Of a stretch of DNA of 50,242 bases, positions 31,011 through 42,129 are shown in pieces. Under the pieces are notes generated by a model that was given only the letters and a program-made list of their open reading frames with translations, had not been told where the DNA came from and searched no databases. Position numbers and translations under genes: made by a program. The stretch's first letter is position 1; the number at the start of each line of letters is the position of its first letter. The DNA comes from Rhodocyclaceae bacterium. GTDB taxonomy: Bacteria > Pseudomonadota > Gammaproteobacteria > Burkholderiales > Rhodocyclaceae. The stretch lies in contig JAEUNH010000245.1 of the NCBI GenBank assembly GCA_016791205.1, positions 1 through 50,242 of the forward strand, in the 5' to 3' direction.

Positions 31011-31075
31011 ATGGACCGGCCGACAGGTCCATGGATAAGTGGCTGCAGGTTGTCGAAGCGCTTCCGGATCGGAAG
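31011..31075 (+). promoter_or_regulatory. structured RNA leader between infC and rpmI
   Basis: The 130 bases between infC and rpmI hold two clear hairpins: ATGGACC (31011-31017)/GGTCCAT (31026-31032), and CTTCCG (31061-31066)/CGGAAG (31070-31075). GTGGCT (31040-31045) can instead pair with AGCCAC (31074-31079), competing with the second hairpin. In E. coli, L20 represses rpmI-rplT by binding mRNA here; a similar role is inference. AAAAGGAG precedes the rpmI ATG. Confidence 0.5.
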
Positions 31076-31107
31076 CCACCTGGCGCCATGTTAAAAGGAG
31101 TTCTTCG

Positions 31108-31305
31108 ATGCCGAAGATGAAGACAAAATCCGGCGCTGCCAAGCGCTTCAAGGTGCGCGCCGGGGGCAGCGTCAAACGCTCCCAGGCTTTCAAGCGCCAT
31201 ATCCTGACCAAGAAAACCACCAAGGCCAAGCGTCATCTGCGCGGGGCCACCAATGTGCATGACTCGGATGTCGCTTCGGTCCGCGCCATGCTGCCCTACG
31301 CCTAA
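31108..31305 (+). CDS. rpmI: 50S ribosomal protein L35
   Basis: A 65-residue basic ribosomal protein. The family start [16 protein letters not shown] fixes the ATG, which has AAAAGGAG about 7 bases upstream, and the body [16 protein letters not shown] is typical. It sits between infC and rplT, as in nearly all bacteria, and is probably controlled together with rplT by L20. Confidence 0.97.
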   Translation: MPKMKTKSGAAKRFKVRAGGSVKRSQAFKRHILTKKTTKAKRHLRGATNVHDSDVASVRAMLPYA

Positions 31306-31317
31306 GGAGCCCAGACC

Positions 31318-31677
31318 ATGCCACGAGTCAAACGCGGGGTAACGGCGCGCGCGCGCCACAAGAAGGTTCTCGACCAGGCCAAGGGCTATCGCGGCCGGCG
31401 CAGCAGCGTCTACCGCATCGCCAAGCAGGCGGTGATGAAGGCGGGGCAGTATGCCTACCGCGATCGCCGGCAGCGCAAGCGCCAGTTCCGTTCGCTCTGG
31501 ATTGTCCGCATCAACGCCGCGGCGCGCGAGTTGGGGCTGAGCTACAGCGTGCTGATGAACGGCCTGAAGAAGGCCTCCATCGAGGTCGATCGCAAGGTGC
31601 TGGCCGACTTGGCGGTGTTCGACAAGCCGGCGTTCGCGCAGATTGCCAACCAGGCCAAGGCCAGTCTCTCTGCCTGA
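31318..31677 (+). CDS. rplT: 50S ribosomal protein L20
   Basis: Large-subunit assembly protein and, in E. coli, repressor of the rpmI-rplT mRNA. 119 residues with the family start [18 protein letters not shown] and the C-terminal globular domain ([15 protein letters not shown]) that binds 23S rRNA and the mRNA operator. 12 bases separate it from rpmI; AAGGAG lies 8 bases before the ATG. Its stop is followed closely by an intrinsic terminator. Confidence 0.97.
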   Translation: MPRVKRGVTARARHKKVLDQAKGYRGRRSSVYRIAKQAVMKAGQYAYRDRRQRKRQFRSLWIVRINAAARELGLSYSVLMNGLKKASIEVDRKVLADLAVFDKPAFAQIANQAKASLSA

Positions 31678-31690
31678 AGCCCAGAAACGG

Positions 31691-31721
31691 AAAAAAGGGA
31701 GGCCCATGCCTCCCTTTTTTT
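31691..31721 (+). terminator. intrinsic terminator or attenuator between rplT and pheS
   Basis: Stem AAAAAAGGGAGGC (31691-31703)/GCCTCCCTTTTTT (31708-31720), loop CCAT, followed by T. It ends six bases before the pheS ATG. No Phe-rich leader peptide is encoded in the 13 bases between rplT and the stem, unlike pheM of E. coli. Confidence 0.9.
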
Positions 31722-31723
31722 GA

Positions 31724-32752
<1,029 letters not shown>

Positions 32753-32754
32753 CC

Positions 32755-35133
32755 ATGCAGTTCTCCGAACACTGGCTGAGGGAATTCGTCGATCCGCCGC
32801 TGACCAGCGCCGAACTGGCGCATGCCCTGACCATGGCCGGGCTGGAGGTCGAAGCGCTGCAGAACGTGGCGCAGGCATTCAGCGGCGTGGTGGTGGCTCA
32901 GGTGCTGGTCGTCGACCGCCATCCCGACGCCGACAAGCTGAAACTCTGCAAAGTCGACGCGGGACAGGGCGAGACTTTGCAGATTGTTTGCGGGGCGCCG
33001 AACGTCGCCGCCGGCATGAAGGTGCCCTGCGCGCTGGTAGGCGCCGAACTGCCAGGGATGAAGATCAAGGCCGCCAAGGTGCGCGGCATCGAGTCCTTCG
33101 GCATGCTCTGCTCGGCACGCGAGCTGAGCCTTTCGGAAGACCACAGCGGTCTTCTAGCCTTGCCGGCGGATGCACCCTTGGGCGAGGACATCCGCGCCTA
33201 CCTGGCGCTCGACGACAAGCTGTTCACTCTCAAGCTGACGCCGAACCGGGCCGACTGCCTCAGCCTGAAAGGCATTGCCCGCGAAGTCGGCGCCCTGACC
33301 GGAACGCCGGTGAAGATGCCGGCGATTCGGGAATGCGCTGTCGCCGGCAACTCGCGTCGGGCCGTGGTCCTGGATGCCCCGGCGGCCTGTCCGCGCTACT
33401 GCGGGCGAGTGGTGAGCGGCATCGATTCAGGCGCACCGACGCCGGCCTGGATGAAGCGGCGCCTCGAGCGCAGCGGTATCCGTTCCATCAGCGCCGTGGT
33501 GGATGTCACCAACTACGTCATGCTTGAGTTCGGCCAGCCCCTGCATGCCTTCGACAACGCCCGCCTGCAGGGCGCGGTGCACGTGCGCTATCCGGCAGCG
33601 GGCGAACAACTGCGGCTGCTCAACGAACAATCAGTGGCGCCGGATGCCGACACAGCCCTGATCGCCGACGACCAGCGCGCACTGGCCCTGGCAGGCATCA
33701 TGGGGGGGGAAGAGAGCGGCATTTCGGCCGTCACTACCGAACTGTTCCTTGAGAGCGCCTTCTTTGCTCCGGACGCGGTTGCCGGCAAGGCGCGGGCGTT
33801 GGGTTTCACTTCCGATGCGTCCTATCGTTTCGAGCGGGGCGTCGATTTTGCAGCCACCCGGGAAGCCTTGGAACGCGCCACCCAGCTGATCCTCGATATC
33901 TGCGGAGGACAGGCCGGTCCGGTAACCGAGGCTGTGGCGCCGGAGCATCTGCCGAAACGCGAGGCCGTGCGATTGCGCGTGCCGCGGGCGGAAAAGATCC
34001 TCGGCATCCCGCTGGGGACCGAGGTGGTCGCGCGCCTGTTCGCCGGGCTCGATTTTCCGTTCAGGCGCGAAGGCGATGTGCTCACCGTGACGCCGCCTTC
34101 GCAACGTTTCGACATCGTCATCGAGGAAGACCTGATCGAGGAACTCGCCAGGCTGCATGGCTACGACAACATCCCCGAGCGGCGCCCCCAAGGCTCCCTG
34201 GCCATCCTGCCGAAGTGCGAAGAGCTGCGCTCGGTCTGGCGCCTGCGCCGTTTGTTGGCCGCGCGTGATTACCAGGAGGTGGTGAACTACAGTTTCGTCG
34301 ATGCCGACTGGGAACAGGACTTTTGCGTCAACCCGGATCCGGCAGTGCTGGCCAATCCCATTGCCAGTCAGATGGGCGTGATGCGCTCGAGCCTGATCGG
34401 CGGGCTGGTGAATAACCTTGTCGTCAATCTCAACCGGCGCATGGAACGGGTTCGCGTTTTCGAAACCGGGCGGTGTTTCCTGCGCGACAGCCAGGGAGAT
34501 ACGGTGGCAGGATTTCTGCAACCGAAGCGCATCGCTGCCCTGGCGGCAGGCTCGGCGGCGCCGGAACAATGGGGCGTGACCGCGCGCCGAGTCGACTTTT
34601 TCGATATCAAGGGCGATGTCGAGGCGCTGCTTGCGCCAACGCAAGTCGGCTTCGAGCGACTGGCGCATCCGGCTCTTCATCCGGGCCGTTCTGCCACGGT
34701 GGTGGTCGAAGGACGGACCATCGGATTGATCGGCGAACTGCATCCGCGCTGGGTGCAGAAATACGAGTTGGGCGGGGCGCCGGTGGTTTTCGAACTGGAC
34801 CTCGATGCCATCCAGCGGCAGGCACTGCCGGCGCATCGTGAAATTTCACGCTTCCCGGCAGTAGTGCGCGACATGGCGCTGGTAGTCGATCTGGGCCTGG
34901 CCGCCGAGTCCTTGCAGGAAACCCTCGTCAAGGCTGCGCCAAGCTTCGTCCGAGATGTGGTTTTGTTCGATGTGTACCAGGGAAAAGGCGTCGATCCTGA
35001 CAAAAAAAGTCTTGCATTCCGGGTAGTTATGCAAGATACTGAGAAAACGCTTTCGGATGGTGAAGTTGATGCGGCGATGAGCAAAATGATAGAAGCCGCG
35101 AGCCGCGACTTTGCCGCCAAGCTGCGTTCATAG
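32755..35133 (+). CDS. pheT: phenylalanyl-tRNA synthetase beta chain
   Basis: Large subunit with tRNA-binding and editing roles. Domains in order: EMAP-type tRNA-binding domain at about 40-150 (VDRHPDADKLKLCKVDAG), B3/B4 editing domain, B5 domain (KREAVRLRVPRAEKILG), catalytic-like fold, and C-terminal ferredoxin-fold anticodon-binding domain (EISRFPAVVRDMALVVD). 792 residues, normal. It starts two bases after the pheS stop, so the two are coupled. Confidence 0.97.
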   Translation: MQFSEHWLREFVDPPLTSAELAHALTMAGLEVEALQNVAQAFSGVVVAQVLVVDRHPDADKLKLCKVDAGQGETLQIVCGAPNVAAGMKVPCALVGAELPGMKIKAAKVRGIESFGMLCSARELSLSEDHSGLLALPADAPLGEDIRAYLALDDKLFTLKLTPNRADCLSLKGIAREVGALTGTPVKMPAIRECAVAGNSRRAVVLDAPAACPRYCGRVVSGIDSGAPTPAWMKRRLERSGIRSISAVVDVTNYVMLEFGQPLHAFDNARLQGAVHVRYPAAGEQLRLLNEQSVAPDADTALIADDQRALALAGIMGGEESGISAVTTELFLESAFFAPDAVAGKARALGFTSDASYRFERGVDFAATREALERATQLILDICGGQAGPVTEAVAPEHLPKREAVRLRVPRAEKILGIPLGTEVVARLFAGLDFPFRREGDVLTVTPPSQRFDIVIEEDLIEELARLHGYDNIPERRPQGSLAILPKCEELRSVWRLRRLLAARDYQEVVNYSFVDADWEQDFCVNPDPAVLANPIASQMGVMRSSLIGGLVNNLVVNLNRRMERVRVFETGRCFLRDSQGDTVAGFLQPKRIAALAAGSAAPEQWGVTARRVDFFDIKGDVEALLAPTQVGFERLAHPALHPGRSATVVVEGRTIGLIGELHPRWVQKYELGGAPVVFELDLDAIQRQALPAHREISRFPAVVRDMALVVDLGLAAESLQETLVKAAPSFVRDVVLFDVYQGKGVDPDKKSLAFRVVMQDTEKTLSDGEVDAAMSKMIEAASRDFAAKLRS

Positions 35134-35142
35134 GGAGCTGAA

Positions 35143-35448
35143 ATGACGTTAACAAAGGCGGAACTCGCCGATCTCCTGTTCGAAAAGGTCGGCCTGAACA
35201 AGCGCGAAGCGAAAGACATGGTGGAGGGTTTTTTCGAGGAAATCCGCACGGCGCTGGAGCGTGGCGAGAGCGTCAAACTGTCCGGCTTCGGCAATTTCCA
35301 GCTGCGCGACAAGCCCCAGCGTCCGGGCCGCAATCCCAAGACCGGAGAAGAAATCCCCATTACGGCCCGCCGTGTCGTCACCTTCCACGCCAGCCAGAAA
35401 CTCAAGACCTCGGTAGAGAAACTGAGCAGCCATGGCAAGCAAGGATGA
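35143..35448 (+). CDS. ihfA: integration host factor alpha subunit
   Basis: Sequence-specific DNA-bending protein that pairs with IHF-beta. 101 residues, with the family start [26 protein letters not shown] and the DNA-binding arm [30 protein letters not shown] before the ATG supplies a ribosome binding site. It follows pheT by 9 bases, the order also found in E. coli, and overlaps the MerR-type gene by 17 bases. Confidence 0.96.
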   Translation: MTLTKAELADLLFEKVGLNKREAKDMVEGFFEEIRTALERGESVKLSGFGNFQLRDKPQRPGRNPKTGEEIPITARRVVTFHASQKLKTSVEKLSSHGKQG

Positions 35449-35794
35449 ATTGCCGCCGATTCCGGCCAAGCGCTACTTCACCATCGGCGAAGTGAGCGAG
35501 CTGTGCGGCGTAAAACCGCACGTGCTGCGCTACTGGGAGCAGGAATTTACCCAGCTGAAACCGGTCAAGCGGCGCGGCAACCGTCGCTACTACCAGCACC
35601 ATGAAGTCCTGCTGGTGCGACGCATCCGGGAATTGCTCTACCGCGAGGGGTTCACCATCAGCGGCGCCCGCAACCGACTCGAGGAGGGGCCGGTTCGCGA
35701 AGAGCACGCTCCGGCCCAGGCTATCGCCGACTATGTGCCGAGCGGCTCGCTGCGCGGCGAGATCGCCGGCATCATCGCGCTGCTGCGCGCCTGA
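35432..35794 (+). CDS. MerR-family transcriptional regulator
   Basis: A 120-residue regulator with an N-terminal winged helix-turn-helix of the MerR type ([26 protein letters not shown], about residues 14-39), a wing with [17 protein letters not shown] and a helix for dimerisation. The C-terminal effector part is short and has no Cys cluster for metal sensing. A MerR gene after ihfA is common in proteobacteria; the target is not known to me. It overlaps the ihfA end, so it is co-translated. The short tail suggests a role without a small-molecule ligand, but that is inference. Confidence 0.9.
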   Translation: MASKDELPPIPAKRYFTIGEVSELCGVKPHVLRYWEQEFTQLKPVKRRGNRRYYQHHEVLLVRRIRELLYREGFTISGARNRLEEGPVREEHAPAQAIADYVPSGSLRGEIAGIIALLRA

Positions 35795-35831
35795 CGCGCG
35801 CGACCGCCGCAACGCTTCCCGTCGACTCTGT

Positions 35832-35837
35832 TATAAT
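35832..35837 (+). promoter_or_regulatory. -10 box before tRNA-Pro
   Basis: A perfect TATAAT, 11 bases before the tRNA 5' end. No convincing -35 hexamer lies 16-18 bases upstream, so only the -10 element is called. Confidence 0.5.
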
Positions 35838-35847
35838 CCGCCTCCAG

Positions 35848-35925
<78 letters not shown>

Positions 35926-35962
35926 TTCTTTCCCAGAGGCAGCCATCGCCGCGCGGCATACC

Positions 35963-36706
35963 ATGCGCATCCTGCTTTCCAACGACGACGGCTATTTCGC
36001 GCCCGGCATCGAGTTACTTGCCCAAACCCTTTCCGATCTCGCCGAGATCACCGTTGTGGCGCCAGAGCGCGATCGCAGCGGGGCCAGCAATTCTCTGACC
36101 CTGGATCGGCCATTGCGACTGCGTCAGGCGGCCAACGGCTTTCATTTCGTCAACGGCACTCCAACCGATTGCGTGCACCTCGCGGTGACCGGCATGCTCG
36201 ACTACCTGCCCGATATGGTGATTTCGGGGATCAATGTCGGCGCCAACATGGGGGACGACACCATCTACTCAGGAACGGTGGCTGCCGCAACCGAGGGTTA
36301 TCTGCTGGGCGTGCCGTCGCTGGCGGTGTCGCTGGCCAGCCATCGTGCCTTGCATTTCGAGACCGCGGCGCAGGTGACGCGCCGACTGGTCGAGCGCTTC
36401 ATGGAATCCCCCCTCGGCGAACCGGCCTTGCTCAACGTCAATGTGCCCGACATCGCGCCCGAAGCCCTGCGCGGCATCCGGGTGACCCGGCTGGGCAAGC
36501 GTCACAAGGCCGAAGGCGTGGTCAAGCAGGTAAACCCGCGCGGCGAAACCGTCTATTGGGTCGGCGCCGCCGGACTGGCCCAGGATGCCGGCGAGGGCAC
36601 GGATTTCCATGCCGTGGAGAACGGCTTTGCTTCGCTGACCCCCTTGCAGATCGACCTGACCCATGCCGCCAGGATCGGCGTCGTCGACCGCTGGTTATCG
36701 GCATGA
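35963..36706 (+). CDS. surE: 5'/3'-nucleotidase SurE
   Basis: Metal-dependent phosphatase acting on nucleoside monophosphates, linked with stationary-phase survival. The N-terminal metal site reads [14 protein letters not shown] (Asp8, Asp9); [12 protein letters not shown] and [10 protein letters not shown] complete the active site. 247 residues. First gene of surE-pcm-nlpD-rpoS; the stop overlaps the pcm ATG by four bases. Confidence 0.97.
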   Translation: MRILLSNDDGYFAPGIELLAQTLSDLAEITVVAPERDRSGASNSLTLDRPLRLRQAANGFHFVNGTPTDCVHLAVTGMLDYLPDMVISGINVGANMGDDTIYSGTVAAATEGYLLGVPSLAVSLASHRALHFETAAQVTRRLVERFMESPLGEPALLNVNVPDIAPEALRGIRVTRLGKRHKAEGVVKQVNPRGETVYWVGAAGLAQDAGEGTDFHAVENGFASLTPLQIDLTHAARIGVVDRWLSA

Positions 36707-37359
36707 AGCGTGAGTTGTCCGGCATCGGCTTGACCTCGCAGCGCACCCGCGCCCGCATGATCGAGCGCCTGCGCGAGCAGGGCATCCGCGACGAAGCGGT
36801 GCTGGCGGCGATGGCGGCGGTGCCGAGGCACATTTTCGTCGAGGAGGCGCTGGCGCATCGTGCCTACGAGGACACGGCGCTGCCGCTTGGCTTCCAGCAG
36901 ACCATCTCGCAGCCCTTCATCGTGGCCAGGATGATCGAACTGCTGCGGGTGGGCCGCGAACTGGGCAAAACCCTGGAGATCGGCGCCGGTTGCGGCTACC
37001 AGGCGGCGGTGCTGGCGCGCCTGGCGAGGGAGGTCTATGCGGTGGAACGCATCGCGCCGCTGTTGGACAAGGCGCGTGCCAACCTGCGCCAGTTGCGCTT
37101 GCCGAATGTCCGGCTCAAACATGCCGATGGCACGCAGGGTCTGGCGCAAGCCGCGCCATTCGATACAATCATCGTTGCCGCCGCTGCCGCCAAGGTGCCG
37201 CCGCCCCTGATGGCGCAATTGGCCCCAGGCGGACGCATGCTGCTGCCCCTGGGCGGGACCGAGCAATGCCTTTGCCAGGTTGAGCGCAGCGCGCGCGGCT
37301 ATGTCGAAACCCGCCTCGATCCGGTGCGTTTCGTCCCACTTGTTGCCGGAGTCGAATAG
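36703..37359 (+). CDS. pcm: protein-L-isoaspartate O-methyltransferase
   Basis: Methylates isoaspartyl residues so that damaged proteins can be repaired. SAM-binding motif I is [15 protein letters not shown]; the family markers [11 protein letters not shown] and [11 protein letters not shown] sit upstream. The ATG giving [16 protein letters not shown] lies in the ATGA overlap with surE and yields 218 residues, close to the family norm. Two bases separate its stop from the nlpD ATG. Confidence 0.96.
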   Translation: MKRELSGIGLTSQRTRARMIERLREQGIRDEAVLAAMAAVPRHIFVEEALAHRAYEDTALPLGFQQTISQPFIVARMIELLRVGRELGKTLEIGAGCGYQAAVLARLAREVYAVERIAPLLDKARANLRQLRLPNVRLKHADGTQGLAQAAPFDTIIVAAAAAKVPPPLMAQLAPGGRMLLPLGGTEQCLCQVERSARGYVETRLDPVRFVPLVAGVE

Positions 37360-37361
37360 GC

Positions 37362-38261
37362 ATGGCGATCCACATCCGATCCTACCTCCTGTGCGCCGCG
37401 CTAACAGCCGGCCTGGCTGGCTGCGCATCGAAATCATCGGCGCCGGTGATCGAACGCGGCGCGGCACCAGCCAGGGCGCCGGCGGCGGCCCCGGCCGCCA
37501 AGGCTGGCGAGTACCACACCGTAAAGAAAGGAGAAACGCTCTATAGCGTTGCGCTGGAACATGGCCAGTCATATCGGGACGTCGCCGCCTGGAACAACAT
37601 AGACAACCCGAGCATGATCCGTGTCGGCCAGCAGTTGCGAGTGGTGCCGCCCGAGGGGGTGGCGGTGGCCAGGCCCATAGACACGCCGCCCGCAGTGGAA
37701 GTACGGCCGCTCGCCACCTCGCGCCCGCAGGCCAATACCGAGGCGCTGAAGCGAGAGCCGAAGGGCGGCAAGCAGCCTTTCACGGAGCAGGCGCTGGCGG
37801 CGGTGCAGAAGGACAATGCGGCTCGCAGCGAACCGCCGCCGGCGGCGGCCATCAAACCCGAGCCCAAGCCGACGGAGGCCCCGGCCGGCACGGGCGAGTT
37901 GAACTGGGCCTGGCCGGCGGCGGGGAAGGTGATCGGGGCGTTTGTCGAGGGCGGCAGCAAGGGCATCGACATCGGGGGCCGGATCGGCGATCCCGTGCAT
38001 GCGGCCGAAGCGGGCAAAGTGACCTATGTCGGCAGCAGCATTCGCGGCTATGGCAACCTGGTCATCGTGCAGCACGCCAACAGCCTGATCAGCGTGTATG
38101 CCCACAACAGCAAGTTGCTGGTCAAGGAAAATCAGCAGGTTGCCAAGGGGCAGAGGGTTGCCGAACTGGGCGACAGCGACGCCGACCAGCCCAAGCTGCA
38201 TTTCGAAATCCGCCGCCAGGGCAAGCCCATCGATCCGCTCAAGGCGCTGCCGCCAAGGTAG
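37362..38261 (+). CDS. nlpD: NlpD-type murein hydrolase activator lipoprotein
   Basis: Outer-membrane lipoprotein that in E. coli activates the amidase AmiC for septum splitting. Lipobox LAGC puts the lipid on Cys21. A LysM domain follows at about 50-95 (YHTVKKGETLYSVALEHG), then an Ala/Pro-rich linker, then the LytM (M23) domain at about 180-298. In the LytM domain the usual first metal His is absent (GGSKGIDIGG), while LHFEIR remains, the same degeneration seen in E. coli NlpD; it should activate, not cut. The nlpD gene often contains an rpoS promoter; none was identified here. Confidence 0.95.
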   Translation: MAIHIRSYLLCAALTAGLAGCASKSSAPVIERGAAPARAPAAAPAAKAGEYHTVKKGETLYSVALEHGQSYRDVAAWNNIDNPSMIRVGQQLRVVPPEGVAVARPIDTPPAVEVRPLATSRPQANTEALKREPKGGKQPFTEQALAAVQKDNAARSEPPPAAAIKPEPKPTEAPAGTGELNWAWPAAGKVIGAFVEGGSKGIDIGGRIGDPVHAAEAGKVTYVGSSIRGYGNLVIVQHANSLISVYAHNSKLLVKENQQVAKGQRVAELGDSDADQPKLHFEIRRQGKPIDPLKALPPR

Positions 38262-38264
38262 GCC

Positions 38265-39176
38265 ATGCAAGACGAGCCTCAGTCCGATGAAGGCGAACTC
38301 GCGGAACCGGCCGCGCCTGAGCCGGCGCAGGTTGCCGAGCCGGATTTCTTCAACGATGTCACCCAGCTCTATCTGAACGAGATAGGCGTCAATCCGCTGC
38401 TGACGGCGGAACAGGAGCTGAAGCTGTCCCGACTTGTCCGGACGGGCGACGAGCCGGCGCGACAGAAGATGATCGAGCACAACCTGCGGCTGGTGGTGAA
38501 CATCGCCAAGCACTACCTGAACCGCGGCATGCCCCTGCTCGACCTGGTCGAGGAGGGCAACCTCGGCTTGATCCACGCCCTGGACAAGTTCGACCCGGAA
38601 CGCGGTTTCCGCTTTTCCACCTATGCCACCTGGTGGATCCGCCAGAACATCGAGCGGGCCATCATGAACCAGTCGCGCACCATCCGCCTGCCTGTGCATG
38701 TGGTGAAGGAATTGAATGCCGTGCTGCGGGCGATGCGCCATCTCGAAGCGGCCAGCGCCCGCGAGACCGGATTGGAGGAAATTGCCCAGTTGCTCGACAA
38801 GCCGGTGGAGGAGGTGCGCCAGGTGCTGGCCCTCAACGAGCACGTGGCTTCGCTCGATGCGCCGCTGGACATCGACCCGAGCCTGTCGATCGGCGAGTCC
38901 CTGGCCGACCAGTCCGCATTGACGCCCGAGATGCAGATTCACACCGCCGAGGTGGAGCATCTGATCGGCGAGTGGATCGGCATGCTCGGCGACAAGCAGC
39001 GCCAGGTCATCGAGTCGCGCTATGGCCTGAATGGCGGCGAGGTGGCGACCCTGGAGGAGCTGGCCGAGCGCCTGAGCCTGACCCGGGAAAGGGTGCGGCA
39101 GATCCAGATCGAAGCGCTGGCCCAGCTGCGCCGCATCCTCAAGCGGCACGGCGTCTCGAAGGATGTGCTGCTCTAG
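38265..39176 (+). CDS. rpoS: RNA polymerase sigma factor RpoS
   Basis: Group 2 sigma factor for general stress and stationary phase. An acidic N-terminal stretch (1-28) leads into region 1.2 ([16 protein letters not shown]), regions 2.1-2.4 ([47 protein letters not shown]), region 3 and the region 4 helix-turn-helix ([24 protein letters not shown]). 303 residues, slightly shorter than the E. coli protein, mostly at the N-terminus. Three bases after nlpD; it overlaps convergent mltB by four bases. Confidence 0.96.
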   Translation: MQDEPQSDEGELAEPAAPEPAQVAEPDFFNDVTQLYLNEIGVNPLLTAEQELKLSRLVRTGDEPARQKMIEHNLRLVVNIAKHYLNRGMPLLDLVEEGNLGLIHALDKFDPERGFRFSTYATWWIRQNIERAIMNQSRTIRLPVHVVKELNAVLRAMRHLEAASARETGLEEIAQLLDKPVEEVRQVLALNEHVASLDAPLDIDPSLSIGESLADQSALTPEMQIHTAEVEHLIGEWIGMLGDKQRQVIESRYGLNGGEVATLEELAERLSLTRERVRQIQIEALAQLRRILKRHGVSKDVLL

Positions 39177-40174
39177 CGCGACGCGGCCAGCCGCGTTTCC
39201 CGTTCGTTCCGCAATTCCTGCGCCAGGGCGTAGACCGCCATGGCGTAGAAGCTCGATCGATTGTAGCGGGTGATGACGTAGAAGTTGCGGTAGCCCAGCC
39301 AGAACTCAGTGGCCTCGTCCGGGGTCGCCAGATCGATCAGGGCGCAAGGCTGTGGCGAGGCATCCGCCGCGCTGACGCCGAAGGCGCCCATTTCCGTGGG
39401 CAGCAGACGCGGCAGGATGCCGGCATCGATGAGCGCCAGATGGCCTTCGCCGGCCACTTTGGCCGGCACGGCGATCGGCCCGCCTGCTTCCCAGCCGTGG
39501 CTGGCAAGGAAGTGGGCGACGCTGCCGATTGCGTCGGCGCTGCTCGCCGCCAGGTCCACCTGCCCGTCGCCATCGAAGTCCACGCCCCAGTTGCGGATGC
39601 TGCTGGGCAGGAATTGCGGCATGCCGAGAGCGCCCGCATAGGAACCTGTATAGCTCAGCGGGCTGCGTCGCGATTCGCGCGCCAGCAGCAGCAGCGACTC
39701 CAGCTCGCGGCGGAACAATTCGGCCCTTGGCGGATAGTCGAAGGCCAGGGTGGCCAGGGTGGCCAGGGTCGGGAACTTGCCCTGGTTGCGGCCGTAGATG
39801 GTCTCGATGCCGATGATGGCGACGATGATTTCTTCGGGCACGCCATAGGCGTCGCGGGCGGCTTCGAGGACGGGCCGATGGGCTTCCCAGAAGCGCAGCC
39901 CGCCCTCGATGCGCGTCGGCTCGAGGAAGCGCGCGCGGTAGGCATGCCAGGAGCGGGCGGCCGGATCCTTCGGCGGGAGAATGGCCTTGAGCGCCCTCGG
40001 CTGCGACTGGAGCCGGTCGAACAGGCGCAGGAGCCGGGCCCGGTCGAAGCCGTGCTTGTCGTGCATCTCGTCGATGAATGTCCGCACTTCCTCGCGCTGC
40101 GCGAAACCGCCGCTCCAGCCGGTGCTGGGCAGAGCGAACGCGAGGGCGAGGGCGCAGGCCAGGCTTCTGATCAT
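39173..40174 (-). CDS. mltB: lytic murein transglycosylase B
   Basis: Cleaves peptidoglycan glycan strands. A signal peptide spans about 1-22 ([18 protein letters not shown]), with no lipobox, so a soluble periplasmic form is likely. The catalytic Glu lies in [40 protein letters not shown] and [18 protein letters not shown] are typical of the family. 333 residues. The ATG overlaps the stop of the transglutaminase gene as ATGA, linking it to the moxR operon; its 3' end overlaps rpoS by four bases. Confidence 0.95.
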   Translation of the reverse strand: MIRSLACALALAFALPSTGWSGGFAQREEVRTFIDEMHDKHGFDRARLLRLFDRLQSQPRALKAILPPKDPAARSWHAYRARFLEPTRIEGGLRFWEAHRPVLEAARDAYGVPEEIIVAIIGIETIYGRNQGKFPTLATLATLAFDYPPRAELFRRELESLLLLARESRRSPLSYTGSYAGALGMPQFLPSSIRNWGVDFDGDGQVDLAASSADAIGSVAHFLASHGWEAGGPIAVPAKVAGEGHLALIDAGILPRLLPTEMGAFGVSAADASPQPCALIDLATPDEATEFWLGYRNFYVITRYNRSSFYAMAVYALAQELRNERETRLAASR

Positions 40175-42129
40175 TTCGAAACGGCGATGTCGAGTCCGGA
40201 TACCAGTCCCCGCAGGCGTTGGCTGGGCGCATCGCCGTTCAGTTTGCCATAGCGCAGATCGACGTAGAGTCCGGCGATGGCCTGGATCGACTGCGCCAGT
40301 TCGGGGCGGGCCTGCGCCACCCTCCGGGCGTAGTCGGCCGGACCTTCCCAGGGGCGGCGCGCCAGGCCGATGCGTCCAAGCTTTCGGCTGAGCCGGTTCC
40401 AGGCGCGCTGTGTCGGGTCGAGCCGGATGCGCTTGCGCAGTGCCCAGGCGGTGAGCGCCAGCAGCAGCAGCCCGCAGAGCGTGGCCATTGCGGCGGCCAT
40501 GGCCTGCCAATCGGGCTCGCGCATGCCGAGGCGCGACAGCACTTCGCGCTGGCGCTGCGGGTCGTAGCCCAGCACCCACTGGTTCCAGGCATTGCCGACG
40601 GCCTCCCAGCGGAAGCGCAGCTGCCGCAGCCAGGAGAAGTCGGCACGCACCATGAACGGCAGCGCTTCGCTGGCCGGCATCGCGGAAGCCAGGCCGGCTT
40701 CGATCCGGCTCGGAGCGATGGCGGCGGTCGGATCGACCCGCACCCAGCCCCGCCCCTCCAGCCAGGCTTCCGCCCAGGCATGGGCATCCGATTGGCGGAC
40801 AATCAGATAGCCGTCCACCGGATTGCGCTGGCCGCCCTGGTAGCCGGTGACCACCCGGGCCGGGATGCCGGCCGCGCGCAGGGTGAAGGTGAAGGCCGAG
40901 GCGTAGTGTTCGCAGAATCCGCGCCGGGTCCCGAACAGGAATTCATCGATGCTGTTCTCGCCGAGCAGCGGCGGCGTCAGGGTGTAGAAGAAGCTCTCTT
41001 GGCGGAAGTGTTCCAGCATGCGGCGGATCACCGCTTCGGGATCCGTCGCTTCGCGCCGCCATTGCTGGGCCAGCGCCTGCGTGCGGGGGTTGTTCGGCGG
41101 CAGGGACAGGTAGCGCCGCAGCGAGACCGCCGATTCGCCCGGATCGTGGCCGGCCCCGGGGGAGGATTGCATGGCGTAGCGCAGCCGGCTGCGCACTGGC
41201 GCCCTGGCCTGGATCAGGTATTCGCGCGACAGGCTGGCGCCGGCGGGCAGCGATGCCGGAATTTCCAGGGCGAATAGCCAGGTCTTGTTGTGCGGCTCGA
41301 GGGTGATTTCGTAGCCGACGGGCTGGGATGTCGCCGTATCCGGGAGACCGACTTTTTCCCGCGCCAGGCTGGCGCGCCAGCTGCGGCCATCGAAGTTGCC
41401 CAGCACCGGACCGCGCCAGTACAGGCTCGGCTGCGGCGGGATCTGCCCCTCGAATCTCACCCTGAAGGCGATCTCGCCGGATTGGATCAGCCTGCTGATG
41501 TCGCCGGGCGACATGCTCTCGGACAGTCCGGTCATGCCGCTGTAGGCATCCACCGGCATGCCCCAGAGCGGGCCCTGGACGCGCGGGAACAGCAGGAACA
41601 GCACCAGCATGAACGGCAGGGCCTGGGCCAGCATCAGCACTGCCAGGCGCAGCTGGGCCAGGACGCCGCTGCCGGCATGGGCCAGGCTGGCCAGGGCGGA
41701 GGTGATCACCACCAGCGCCGCCAGGGCCAGCCCGGCGACCTCCATCCCCTGGGCATTGAGGAAGTGGGTCAGGAGCAGGAAGTAGCACAGGAAGATCACG
41801 GCCAGCCCGTCGCGCGGGCGCCGCATCTCAAGCAGCTTGAGGGCGAGAAACAGGATCAGCAGGGCGATCCCCGGATCCTTGCCGAAAAGGTGGCGATATG
41901 TCAGAAACACGCCGACCGATCCGGCAACCACCAGCAAGTTCAGCAGCCAGCGTGGCGGCAGGGTGGCGCGGCGCCACCATAGCCAGGCGCGCCAGGCCAG
42001 GGCCAGGATCAGGGCGGCCGCCAGCCAGGGCGGAGCGGGCTGGATCGCGGGCACCAGGGTCAGCACGGCGCAGGCCAGCAGCCACAGCTCCTGCGTGCGG
42101 GTCAGGGGCGGAGCGGGCTTAGAGGCCAT
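40171..42129 (-). CDS. membrane transglutaminase-like protein (TgpA type, DUF3488)
   Basis: A 652-residue integral membrane protein. About six N-terminal membrane segments (residues 10-180), a periplasmic region with a transglutaminase core, one more membrane segment near 550, and a C-terminal cytoplasmic tail of the DUF4129 type. The Cys-His-Asp triad is visible in RRGFCEHYASAFTFTLRAAG, DAHAWAEAWL and VDPTAAI. The family includes P. aeruginosa TgpA, an essential periplasmic protein. Middle gene of moxR-DUF58-transglutaminase-mltB, a common arrangement. The protein substrate is not known. Confidence 0.92.
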   Translation of the reverse strand: MASKPAPPLTRTQELWLLACAVLTLVPAIQPAPPWLAAALILALAWRAWLWWRRATLPPRWLLNLLVVAGSVGVFLTYRHLFGKDPGIALLILFLALKLLEMRRPRDGLAVIFLCYFLLLTHFLNAQGMEVAGLALAALVVITSALASLAHAGSGVLAQLRLAVLMLAQALPFMLVLFLLFPRVQGPLWGMPVDAYSGMTGLSESMSPGDISRLIQSGEIAFRVRFEGQIPPQPSLYWRGPVLGNFDGRSWRASLAREKVGLPDTATSQPVGYEITLEPHNKTWLFALEIPASLPAGASLSREYLIQARAPVRSRLRYAMQSSPGAGHDPGESAVSLRRYLSLPPNNPRTQALAQQWRREATDPEAVIRRMLEHFRQESFFYTLTPPLLGENSIDEFLFGTRRGFCEHYASAFTFTLRAAGIPARVVTGYQGGQRNPVDGYLIVRQSDAHAWAEAWLEGRGWVRVDPTAAIAPSRIEAGLASAMPASEALPFMVRADFSWLRQLRFRWEAVGNAWNQWVLGYDPQRQREVLSRLGMREPDWQAMAAAMATLCGLLLLALTAWALRKRIRLDPTQRAWNRLSRKLGRIGLARRPWEGPADYARRVAQARPELAQSIQAIAGLYVDLRYGKLNGDAPSQRLRGLVSGLDIAVSK

